A stretch of 5,288 bases of DNA, from contig JAHJOS010000505.1 of assembly GCA_018820005.1 (NCBI GenBank), positions 1-5,288 of the forward strand. Direction: 5' to 3'. Of the stretch, positions 1 through 5,288 are shown one piece after another. A program made the translations under genes and the position numbers. Source of the stretch: Alphaproteobacteria bacterium. GTDB lineage: Bacteria; Pseudomonadota; Alphaproteobacteria; Rhizobiales; Devosiaceae. The notes under the pieces were generated by a model. That model was not told where the DNA came from, ran no database searches, and saw nothing but the letters and a program-made list of their open reading frames with translations. Positions within the stretch are counted from its first letter, which is position 1; every line of letters begins with the position of its first letter.

Positions 1-576
1 CAGCAGCGCCTCGAGTGCGATAAGGGGTGTCTCGGACCAGTCAACGCGCAGGTCGACGGCGGCGATCGTTTCGCGCTCAAACACCTTGAGCGCGGCTGAG
101 CCCGTGCCGCGCACGTCTCCGCCCGCCTGCGCCCCGGCCTTCAGCGCGCCCAGCAAACGGGTCGCCAACGGACCATCCGGCGCAAAACCGGCCAACATGG
201 CATCGAGCACGCCTGCGCTGGCAATCATGTTGCCGGCCACGGCCACGCTATCGCCCAGCAGATGCCCCGCGAACGGCTCGCAGGCATGCCCGGTCCAGCC
301 CGCCACCCGACCGGCATTGTCGACCACGATGAACTGGCGCTGCTCGGGCGAGCGATCCGCCGCCAACGCCTTCGCCATCGCGTCGGGCGCCGGCAGGGTG
401 TGCAGGTTGGTCAGGCAATCAATGCCCAGATAGGGATTGGTCATGGCCTGGGTGGCAATGGCGCCTAGACCGGCTGCGCCGTGCGGCACCAGCGCGCCAA
501 CTGCCGGCCCTGCTGTGGCGGTGGCGACGCCCAGTGCCCCGGTGTGCGGGTCCCTGGCTACAATCGAAAACGTCAA
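1..576 (-). CDS. DUF1028-family protein (partial, C-terminus beyond left edge)
   Basis: Reading the minus strand from a TTG at 576 gives 192 codons open to base 1 with no stop. The protein begins MTFSIVARDPHTGALGVA and continues with GPAVGALVPHG, GLGAIATQAMTNP, QRQFIVVDNAGRVAGWTG and AVAGNMIA, the conserved N-terminal landmarks of DUF1028 (Pfam PF06267). Family members are roughly 220-240 residues, so only a short C-terminal piece should be missing. The biochemical role of the family is not established; from memory Pfam places it in the Ntn-hydrolase clan. There is no signal peptide or membrane segment, so it is probably cytosolic. The TTG is chosen because GAGGA lies 7 nt upstream (584-588) and because family members typically start MTFSI. 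In-frame ATGs at 606 and 609 would add 10 or 11 residues, have no ribosome binding site and lie inside an operator palindrome. It is divergent from a peptide-type ABC importer, which suggests it processes the imported compound (inference). Confidence 0.9.
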   Translation of the reverse strand, partial: MTFSIVARDPHTGALGVATATAGPAVGALVPHGAAGLGAIATQAMTNPYLGIDCLTNLHTLPAPDAMAKALAADRSPEQRQFIVVDNAGRVAGWTGHACEPFAGHLLGDSVAVAGNMIASAGVLDAMLAGFAPDGPLATRLLGALKAGAQAGGDVRGTGSAALKVFERETIAAVDLRVDWSETPLIALEALL

Positions 577-583
577 AGTCGCA

Positions 584-588
584 TCCTC
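584..588 (-). promoter_or_regulatory. Ribosome binding site for the DUF1028 gene
   Basis: The minus strand reads GAGGA here, followed by 7 nt and then TTG (576-574). This spacing supports the non-ATG start at 576 over the in-frame ATGs at 606 and 609, which have no purine-rich site upstream. An overlapping ATG in another frame hits a TGA stop after five codons and is not a gene. Confidence 0.7.
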
Positions 589-597
589 ATCCGAGCA

Positions 598-613
598 ATT
601 TATCATCATAAAT
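598..613. promoter_or_regulatory. Operator-like palindrome 1 (ATTTAT-CATC-ATAAAT)
   Basis: A 16-bp palindrome with 6-bp perfect arms; the central AT is also symmetric, leaving only two mismatched positions. The arms are identical to those of a second palindrome at 628-643, and the centres (605.5 and 635.5) are 30 bp apart, close to three helical turns. It lies just upstream of the DUF1028 start and overlaps a possible -10 element for that gene. The form suits a homodimeric repressor. The regulator is not encoded in the window and its family cannot be told from the site alone (GntR, RpiR and LysR types are all possible). Confidence 0.7.
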
Positions 614-627
614 AGGTTGCGCTGCAA
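599..627 (-). promoter_or_regulatory. Possible promoter for the DUF1028 gene
   Basis: On the minus strand TTGCAG (627-622) is followed after 17 bp by GATAAA (604-599), a tolerable -35/-10 pair. It would start transcription near base 592, leaving a short leader before the GAGGA site and TTG start. The -10 falls inside palindrome 1, so a bound repressor would block it. The match to consensus is modest (3 of 6 and 4 of 6), so this is tentative. Confidence 0.3.
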
Positions 628-645
628 ATTTATGCTGATAAATTT
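626..645. promoter_or_regulatory. Operator-like palindrome 2 (AAATTTAT-GCTG-ATAAATTT)
   Basis: A 20-bp inverted repeat with 8-bp perfect arms and a non-symmetric 4-bp centre. Its core, ATTTAT-N4-ATAAAT at 628-643, repeats the arms and spacing of palindrome 1, while the N4 differs (GCTG against CATC). That pattern is expected of protein binding sites rather than a simple duplication. It is the better of the two sites and lies 65 bp upstream of the binding-protein ATG, where it could cover that gene's promoter. Together the two form an AT-rich island in otherwise GC-rich DNA. Confidence 0.75.
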
Positions 646-648
646 CCA

Positions 649-662
649 GACAAGCTCTTGTC
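649..662. promoter_or_regulatory. Third palindrome (GACAAG-CT-CTTGTC)
   Basis: A 14-bp inverted repeat with 6-bp perfect arms and a 2-bp centre, centred at 655.5, 20 bp from the centre of palindrome 2. Its sequence is unlike the two AT-rich palindromes, so it would bind a different protein if it is a site at all. It lies between the likely promoter area and the Shine-Dalgarno site of the binding-protein gene. Six-base arms can occur by chance, so support is moderate. Confidence 0.4.
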
Positions 663-689
663 CCATGGTTGCTGCTGACGGGCAATGGG
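662..689 (+). other. Weak stem-loop in the leader of the binding-protein gene
   Basis: CCCA (662-665) can pair with TGGG (686-689) and TTGC (669-672) with GCAA (682-685), with a 3-nt bulge and a 9-nt loop. It ends 8 nt before the Shine-Dalgarno site. Eight interrupted base pairs give little stability, and no known riboswitch pattern was recognised. Confidence 0.2.
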
Positions 690-697
690 CTCGAACC

Positions 698-705
698 AAA
701 GGAGG
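698..705 (+). promoter_or_regulatory. Strong ribosome binding site for the solute-binding protein
   Basis: AAAGGAGG is a near-perfect Shine-Dalgarno sequence 5 nt before the ATG at 711. It fixes the start at 711 rather than at the in-frame TTG at 669, which would put 14 non-hydrophobic residues in front of a good signal peptide. A strong site suits a binding protein, which is normally made in excess over the membrane parts. Confidence 0.9.
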
Positions 706-710
706 TACGC

Positions 711-2276
711 ATGATCCGCAAATGGACTGGCCTGGCACCGCTATTGCTGGCAACCGCATTGGCGCTTGTCGCCCCGGTTGCCGCCCAGACGCCCCCCAAT
801 GTGCTCGTTGTCGGCCAGATCGCCGAGCCCGCGTCACTTGATCCGCAGGTGTCCACCGCGGCCAATGATTTCCGTATCGACGTCAACATTTATGACGGCC
901 TGGTGCGCAACAAGCCCGGCACGCTGGAGATCGAGCCGTCGCTGGCCACCGATTGGACCATTTCCGACGATGGCCTGACCTATACGTTCAACCTGCGCCC
1001 CGATGTCACCTTCCACGATGGCACCCCGTTCAATGCGGAGGCGGTGAAGTTCACCTTCGACCGCATGCTCAAGGAAGATCATCCCTACGCCTCGACCGGG
1101 CCATTCCCGCTGTCTTTCTTCTTTTCGTCGGTCGCATCGGTCGATGTTGTCGATGACCTGACCGTCAAGTTTACGCTCAGCGAACCCTACGCACCCTTCA
1201 TGTCCAATCTGGCCTCGCCAACGGGTCTGATTGTCTCGCCCACGGCCGTTGCCGAATATGGCGCTGACTATGGCCGCCACCCCGTCGGCACGGGGGCGTT
1301 CAAGTTTGAAGAATGGCAGTCCAATACCAGCGTTGTCGCTTCGCGCAATGACGCCTACTGGGATGGTGCGCCCTCGCTTGAGGCCGTGATTTTCCGCCCC
1401 ATTACCGATGCCAATACCCGCGTTGCCGAAATGCTCTCGGGTGGTATCGATGTGTTGCTCGAAACCCCGCCTGATAACATCGCCCAGTTCCGCGACGATG
1501 CAAATTACCAGGTCAAGGAAACGGCGGGCCCCCACGTCTGGTACGTGATGCTCAATGCCAAGGATGGCCCGTTCGCCGACAAGCGCGTTCGCCAGGCCGT
1601 CAACTATGCGGTCAACAAGCAGAGCCTCGTCGACAATGTGCTGCAGGGCACGGCCGATGTGTCCGCCGGTCCCATCCCGCCCGCCTTTAACTGGGCCTAC
1701 AACGATCAGGTCCAGCCTTACCCCTATGACCCGGAAAAGGCCAAGGCCCTGCTTGCCGATGCCGGTGCCGAAGGGGCAACGCTGACATTCCTCGTCACCG
1801 AAGGCGGCTCGGGCATGCTGGATCCGGTGCCGATGGGCACGGCAATTCAGGCCGATCTGGCCGCCGTCGGTCTCAAGGTCGAAATCAAGACCTATGAGTG
1901 GAACACCTTCCTGTCCGAGGTAAATCCGGGCCTTGAAGGCAAGGCCGACATGGCCGAGATGGCCTGGATGACGTCCGATCCCGACACCTTGCCGTTCCTG
2001 ACCCTGCGCACGGCAGCCTTCCCGGCTGAGGGCGGCTTCAACTCGAGCTATTATTCCAACCCCGAGGTGGACAGCCTGCTTGACCAGGCTCGTGCGGCGA
2101 CCGATCCAGCCGTCCGCGCCGATCTCTACAAGCAGGTGCAGACCATCACCCATGATGATGCGCCGTGGCTCTTTGTCGCCAACTGGAAGCAGAATGCAGT
2201 GGTCACCGCCGCGGTGTCCGACTTCGATCTGCAGCCCGACTTCAGCCTGATCCTGCGCGACGTGACTAAGAACTAA
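711..2276 (+). CDS. ABC transporter solute-binding protein, family 5 (peptide/nickel type, DppA/OppA-like)
   Basis: A 521-residue periplasmic protein that would capture the ligand and deliver it to the membrane permeases. Residues 1-25 form a Sec signal peptide: basic MIRK, a hydrophobic run of L, A and V, then a VAA site with likely cleavage before Q26. There is no lipobox cysteine, so it should be soluble in the periplasm of a Gram-negative cell. Family-5 (SBP_bac_5) landmarks follow in order: EPASLDP near 39-45, NIYDGLVR near 59-66, DGLTYTFNLRPDVTFHDGTP near 87-106, AVKFTFDRM near 111-119, HPVGTGAFKFEEW near 190-202, RNDAYWDGAP near 212-221 and DKRVRQAVNYAVNK near 290-303. The length is normal for the family. 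It is the first gene of the importer operon and precedes the permease gene by 70 nt. Peptides are the commonest ligands of this family, but nickel, opines, glutathione and sugars are also known, so specificity cannot be read from the sequence. Confidence 0.95.
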   Translation: MIRKWTGLAPLLLATALALVAPVAAQTPPNVLVVGQIAEPASLDPQVSTAANDFRIDVNIYDGLVRNKPGTLEIEPSLATDWTISDDGLTYTFNLRPDVTFHDGTPFNAEAVKFTFDRMLKEDHPYASTGPFPLSFFFSSVASVDVVDDLTVKFTLSEPYAPFMSNLASPTGLIVSPTAVAEYGADYGRHPVGTGAFKFEEWQSNTSVVASRNDAYWDGAPSLEAVIFRPITDANTRVAEMLSGGIDVLLETPPDNIAQFRDDANYQVKETAGPHVWYVMLNAKDGPFADKRVRQAVNYAVNKQSLVDNVLQGTADVSAGPIPPAFNWAYNDQVQPYPYDPEKAKALLADAGAEGATLTFLVTEGGSGMLDPVPMGTAIQADLAAVGLKVEIKTYEWNTFLSEVNPGLEGKADMAEMAWMTSDPDTLPFLTLRTAAFPAEGGFNSSYYSNPEVDSLLDQARAATDPAVRADLYKQVQTITHDDAPWLFVANWKQNAVVTAAVSDFDLQPDFSLILRDVTKN

Positions 2277-2293
2277 GACCAGCGATGACCACA

Positions 2294-2318
2294 ACGGGGC
2301 GGCGTTGCGCCGCCTCGT
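2294..2318 (+). other. GC-rich intercistronic stem-loop
   Basis: Bases 2294-2304 pair with 2308-2318 around a TTG loop, giving an 11-bp stem with one G-U pair; the inner seven pairs (GGCGGCG/CGCCGCC) are all G-C. It begins 17 nt after the binding-protein stop and ends 16 nt before the permease Shine-Dalgarno site. No run of T follows, so it is not a typical intrinsic terminator. Hairpins in this position are known in other importer operons to protect the upstream mRNA from 3' exonucleases and raise binding-protein output; that role here is inferred. Confidence 0.7.
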
Positions 2319-2346
2319 CCACTCCCGCGATTCCGGAGGCGTCCTC

Positions 2347-3294
2347 ATGGGTAGTTACATCGCCAAGCGTGTCCTGGCTGCCATCCCGGTAATCCTGGGC
2401 CTGTCCATCATCGTCTTTCTGGTGATGAAGCTTATTCCCGGTGATCCGGCACAGGCACTGTTGGGGTCCTATGCCACGCCCGACAATGTCGCCCGGATCA
2501 ACCGCGCCCTGGGGCTCGATCGGTCCTGGCCGGAGCAGTATTTCATCTGGGTCGGCAATCTGCTGCAGGGCGATTTCGGGCGCTCCTATATCCTCAATCG
2601 TCCGGTGCTCGACGAAGTGCTCGAACGCTTCGGCGCCACCCTCATTCTGGCTGGTGCGTCTCTGGTCATCTGCTCGGTGCTGGGCATCCTGGCCGGCACC
2701 GCTTCGGCCGTACGCCAGTTCGGCTGGACCGACCGCATCGTCACCTTCTTTGTGCTGATCGGCATTTCAATGCCGGCCTTCTGGCTCGGCTTGCTGTTCA
2801 TCCTGCTGTTTGCCGTGCAATGGCGTCTGTTGCCTGCCTCTGGCATGTACGCTGTCTATGGCGGCGGTGACCTGCTCGATCTGCTGCGCCATCTCATTTT
2901 GCCCGCCGGTACGCTGGCTATTGTCGCCACCGGCGTGGTGGCGCGGCTCACCCGTGCCGCGATGCTCGAAGTCTTGCGCCAGGACTTCGTGCGCACGGCC
3001 CGCGCCAAGGGCCTCGACGAACGCGCGGTGATCTGGCGCCACGCCTTCCGCGCTGCCTTGGTCTCGGTCATTCCCGTGCTCGGTATCCAGGCTGGTTTCG
3101 TCCTGGGCGGCGCGGTCTACATTGAAACCGTGTTCCAGTGGCCCGGACTTGGCCAGATGCTGGTCAAGGCCGTCTCCACCCGCGATCTGTTGCTGGTGCA
3201 GGGCGGCGTGCTGGTGGCTGCCACCGTTTATGTTCTGGTCAACCTGCTGGCCGATGTCGCCCAGGCCACCCTCGATCCAAGGCTCAAGGCATGA
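2347..3294 (+). CDS. ABC transporter permease, DppB/OppB type
   Basis: A 315-residue inner-membrane protein forming one half of the import channel. The start at 2347 is fixed by GGAGG at 2335-2339 with a 7-nt gap; the open frame extends further upstream only through the intercistronic hairpin. The N-terminus MGSYIAKRVLAAIPVILGLS is the usual DppB/GsiC first membrane helix, followed by KLIPGDPA (28-35), the family's periplasmic motif. About six membrane helices are visible near residues 9-28, 97-119, 132-157, 183-203, 238-260 and 284-305. The cytoplasmic coupling (EAA-type) loop is at about 213-236, with DFVRTARAKGLDE and the conserved Gly222; it docks on the ATPase. The C-terminus ends LDPRLKA as usual. 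Its stop overlaps the next start by 4 bases (ATGA), so the two are probably translationally coupled. Length is normal and nothing is missing. Confidence 0.95.
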   Translation: MGSYIAKRVLAAIPVILGLSIIVFLVMKLIPGDPAQALLGSYATPDNVARINRALGLDRSWPEQYFIWVGNLLQGDFGRSYILNRPVLDEVLERFGATLILAGASLVICSVLGILAGTASAVRQFGWTDRIVTFFVLIGISMPAFWLGLLFILLFAVQWRLLPASGMYAVYGGGDLLDLLRHLILPAGTLAIVATGVVARLTRAAMLEVLRQDFVRTARAKGLDERAVIWRHAFRAALVSVIPVLGIQAGFVLGGAVYIETVFQWPGLGQMLVKAVSTRDLLLVQGGVLVAATVYVLVNLLADVAQATLDPRLKA

Positions 3295-5078
3295 CCGATA
3301 TGACCGTCTCCTCCCCGGCAGTACCGCGCAAGCGCCGCAGCAACTGGCAATTGCTGATGGCAAACCGCCTCGCGGCTGCTGGCCTGTTTCTGTTCGGCAC
3401 TATTGTCGTGCTGGCCGTGCTGGCGCCCGTGCTGCCGCTGCCCAATCCTGACATTACCGACCAGCCCAACCGGCTCCTGCCGCCGTTGGCTGGTGGTCAC
3501 CTGCTCGGCACCGATCATCTGGGCCGCGATATCCTTTCGCGCCTGATCTGGGGCACGCAGGTGTCGCTGATCGTGGGCATTTGCGCTACGGCGCTGGCGG
3601 CGCTGTTCGGCTCCCTCATCGGGCTGGTGGCCGGCTATGCGCGTGGCGCAACCGACTCCATCCTCATGCGTCTTGTCGATATGCTGATGGCCTTCCCCTA
3701 TATCCTCCTGGCCATTGCTATCGTGGCTGCGCTCGGGCCGGGGCTGCTCAACGCGCTCTACGCCATTGCCATCGTCAACATACCGTTCTTCGCGCGCAAT
3801 ATCCGGGGCGTGACCATCTCCATTCGCAATCGCGAATTCGTCGACGCCGCTCGCCTCTCGGGCAAAGGTCACGTCGCGATCCTGTTTTCCGAAGTGCTGC
3901 CCAATGTGCTCCCCGTGATCGTGATCACCATGTCGACCACTGTGGGCTGGATGATCCTGGAGACCGCCGGCCTGTCGTTCTTGGGGCTCGGCGCCCAACC
4001 GCCCACCTCTGACCTCGGCTCCATGCTGGGACAGGCCCGGGCGCAATTGTTCACTGCGCCGCACGCCTCCATCATCCCCGGCGTCATGATTTTCATTCTT
4101 GTCATGAGCATCAACCTGCTCGGCGATGGTGTGCGCGACGTACTGGACCCGCGTCTGCGCTCGGGTGCCCTCAACCGGCCGCTGGCCGTGACGCGGGTTG
4201 ATCGTGCCGCGCCGCCGCCGGCGACAATGGCCAACGCGCCTGTGCTGGTCGTTGATAATCTGTGCACCGGTTTTTCTGATGGCGGCCATGTTGCTCCGGC
4301 CGTTCGCTCGGTCAGCTTCCAGCTCGACCGCGGCCAGTGCCTGGGCCTGATCGGCGAGAGCGGTTCGGGCAAGTCGGTCACGGCCCTCTCGCTGATGGGC
4401 CTTGTTGCTTCTCCGCCCGGCGTGATTACCGGCGGTGGCGTCTACATCGACGGAGCGGACGTGTTGGCTGCGCGCGAGCAGACGCTGATCGGCCTGCGCG
4501 GCAACAAGGTTTCCTACGTCTTCCAGGATCCACTGACGACGCTTCATCCGCTCTATCGTGTCGGCGAACAGATCGCCGAAGCCGTTACGGCGCATGCTGC
4601 CGTCGGGCGCCGGGCAGCCATGGCACGAGCAGTCGAATTGATGGAGACCGTGGGTATAAGAGACGCTGCCGAACGCGCGCGCGCCTATCCCCATGAGCTC
4701 TCGGGCGGGCAACGCCAGCGCATCGGCATCGCCATGGCTCTGGCCAACGACCCCGATATCATCGTGGCTGACGAGCCGACCACGGCGCTCGATGTAACCG
4801 TGCAGAAACGCATCCTCGATCTGCTGCAGGATCTTCGCCGCGACCGTGGTCTTGCCTTGCTGCTGATCACCCATGATTTTGGCGTTGTGGCTCAGGTGTG
4901 CGATCGCGTCGCGGTGATGAAGGATGGGGCCATCGTCGAGCAGGGCGACACGCGCGATGTCCTGCGCGCACCCCGGCATGACTACACCAAACGCCTGATC
5001 GCCTGCGTTCCGGAGATGGGTGAGGGCGCTACATTTCTTGACCGGGTCCGCCCACTTTTTGCAGAGGGCCGCGCATGA
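3291..5078 (+). CDS. Fused ABC transporter permease (DppC type) and ATP-binding protein (DppD type)
   Basis: A single 595-residue frame joins two normally separate subunits. Residues 1-290 are a DppC/OppC permease: first helix about 28-48, LLGTDHLGRDILSRLIWGTQ (71-90), helices near 92-116, 127-149, 152-167, 207-232 and 259-281, a coupling loop EFVDAARLSGKGH (182-194) with LP at 203-204, and the family ending LDPRLR. An Ala/Pro-rich linker (about 291-315) leads into an ABC domain with Walker A GESGSGKS (355-362), Q-loop FQDP (Gln412), signature LSGGQRQR (470-477), Walker B IIVADEP (490-496, catalytic Glu495), D-loop ALD (499-501) and switch His528. All ATPase residues are intact, so it should hydrolyse ATP. 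The C-terminal HDYT motif (563-566) matches the HPYT motif of the oligo_HPY tail, but only about 30 residues follow, with a single cysteine. Start: the ATGA overlap at 3291; ATG 3300 is possible. Such permease/ATPase fusions are known in annotated genomes. Confidence 0.95.
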   Translation: MTDMTVSSPAVPRKRRSNWQLLMANRLAAAGLFLFGTIVVLAVLAPVLPLPNPDITDQPNRLLPPLAGGHLLGTDHLGRDILSRLIWGTQVSLIVGICATALAALFGSLIGLVAGYARGATDSILMRLVDMLMAFPYILLAIAIVAALGPGLLNALYAIAIVNIPFFARNIRGVTISIRNREFVDAARLSGKGHVAILFSEVLPNVLPVIVITMSTTVGWMILETAGLSFLGLGAQPPTSDLGSMLGQARAQLFTAPHASIIPGVMIFILVMSINLLGDGVRDVLDPRLRSGALNRPLAVTRVDRAAPPPATMANAPVLVVDNLCTGFSDGGHVAPAVRSVSFQLDRGQCLGLIGESGSGKSVTALSLMGLVASPPGVITGGGVYIDGADVLAAREQTLIGLRGNKVSYVFQDPLTTLHPLYRVGEQIAEAVTAHAAVGRRAAMARAVELMETVGIRDAAERARAYPHELSGGQRQRIGIAMALANDPDIIVADEPTTALDVTVQKRILDLLQDLRRDRGLALLLITHDFGVVAQVCDRVAVMKDGAIVEQGDTRDVLRAPRHDYTKRLIACVPEMGEGATFLDRVRPLFAEGRA

Positions 5079-5288
5079 CCCAGACCTCCAAAGGCGAGAC
5101 GGCAATCGAGGTCATTGATTTGGTCAAGAGCTTCGGCGGCGGGCGCAGCTTGTTCGGCCGCCGGGCCAGCGCCGTTCATGCCGTCAGGAACATTTCCCTG
5201 ACGGTGCAGCGCGGCGAGACAGTCGGCGTTGTGGGCGAGAGCGGCTCGGGAAAATCCACGCTGGCGCGTATGCTCGTGGGGCTGGAGC
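5075..5288 (+). CDS. ABC transporter ATP-binding protein, DppF/OppF type (partial, right edge)
   Basis: The first 71 codons of a second ATPase. It starts at an ATG whose ATGA overlaps the stop of the fusion gene, with AGAGGG at 5063-5068 as ribosome binding site. The protein reads IEVIDLVKSF, then a basic insert GGGRSLFGRRASAVHAV, then ISLTVQRGETVGVVGESGSGKSTLARMLVGLE. The insert before the VHAV strand is typical of DppF/OppF proteins and unlike DppD. Walker A GESGSGKS lies at 54-61. The rest (Q-loop, signature, Walker B, oligo_HPY tail) lies beyond the window. It should pair with the fused ATPase domain as the second nucleotide-binding half of the importer. Confidence 0.93.
   Translation, partial: MTQTSKGETAIEVIDLVKSFGGGRSLFGRRASAVHAVRNISLTVQRGETVGVVGESGSGKSTLARMLVGLE

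Noticed and set aside
617..627. Short palindrome TTGC-GCT-GCAA between the two operators
   Set aside because: Four-base arms are expected by chance, and the sequence overlaps operator 2 and a possible -35 element.
614..642. A sigma-70 promoter for the importer using GATAAA (637-642) as -10
   Set aside because: The -10 is passable and lies in operator 2, but at 17 bp spacing the -35 is AGGTTG, a poor match. TTGCGC at 617-622 would leave only 14 bp. A promoter must be in this area, but I cannot place it with confidence.
669..711. Upstream TTG start that would lengthen the binding protein by 14 residues
   Set aside because: It would place polar and charged residues before the signal peptide and has no ribosome binding site, whereas ATG 711 has AAAGGAGG at ideal spacing.
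86..841. Short plus-strand open frames opposite and beyond the DUF1028 gene
   Set aside because: Their translations are low-complexity Ala/Pro/Arg sequences without ribosome binding sites. The minus strand carries the conserved DUF1028 sequence.
2294..2318. The intercistronic hairpin as a transcription terminator
   Set aside because: No T-tract follows, and the downstream permease genes plainly belong to the same operon, so full termination here is unlikely.
834..2348. A 504-codon open frame on the minus strand, antisense to the binding-protein gene
   Set aside because: It lies opposite a clear family-5 binding protein. Its translation is rich in Gly, Arg, His and Ile with no recognisable domain, and it is the usual mirror frame of strongly biased GC-rich codons.
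4227..4229. Internal ATG at the permease/ATPase junction that could start a separate ATPase
   Set aside because: It lies where a stand-alone DppD would begin, but the bases before it are GC-rich with no Shine-Dalgarno match and there is no stop ending the permease half. It is probably only a relic of the fusion.
3228..5105. A 625-codon open frame on the minus strand, antisense to the fusion gene
   Set aside because: Its translation is low in hydrophobic blocks, rich in Gln, His, Arg and Asp, and has no domain pattern. The sense strand carries every permease and ABC motif. It is a codon-bias shadow.

Overview
The window looks like chromosomal DNA of a GC-rich alphaproteobacterium. Codons end mostly in G or C, every intact start has a purine-rich Shine-Dalgarno site or a 4-base ATGA coupling, and the protein sequences resemble those of Hyphomicrobiales (a Devosia- or Rhizobium-like genome would fit). 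The host is an inference from overall character, not from a marker gene. No RNA gene, insertion sequence, CRISPR array or phage feature was seen.

Layout: bases 1-576 (minus strand) hold the first 192 codons of a DUF1028-family protein that runs off the left edge and starts with TTG. Bases 577-710 are a divergent control region. It has an AT-rich island with two palindromes of the same form (ATTTAT-N4-ATAAAT) whose centres lie 30 bp apart, plus a third, different palindrome. From 711 to the right edge a plus-strand operon encodes a peptide/nickel-type (DppABCDF/OppABCDF-like) ABC importer: a secreted family-5 solute-binding protein (711-2276), a DppB-type permease (2347-3294), a natural fusion of a DppC-type permease with a DppD-type ATPase (3291-5078), and the start of a DppF-type ATPase (5075-5288, cut by the window edge). 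A strong GC hairpin lies between the binding-protein and permease genes.

How the genes work together: the binding protein captures a ligand (a peptide or similar small molecule) in the periplasm and delivers it to a channel made of the DppB-like protein and the permease half of the fusion. ATP hydrolysis by the fused ATPase domain and the separate DppF-like ATPase drives import. The divergent DUF1028 protein has no signal peptide, so it is probably cytosolic and could act on the imported compound. It shares the operator region with the importer, so the two are probably controlled by one regulator that is not encoded here.

Most worth a second look: the paired operators, the TTG start that would expose Thr2 as a possible Ntn-type nucleophile in DUF1028, and the permease-ATPase fusion whose ATPase lacks the usual cysteine-rich C-terminal tail. 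The transporter itself is an ordinary family. The possible under-described element is the coupling of a DUF1028 protein to it.
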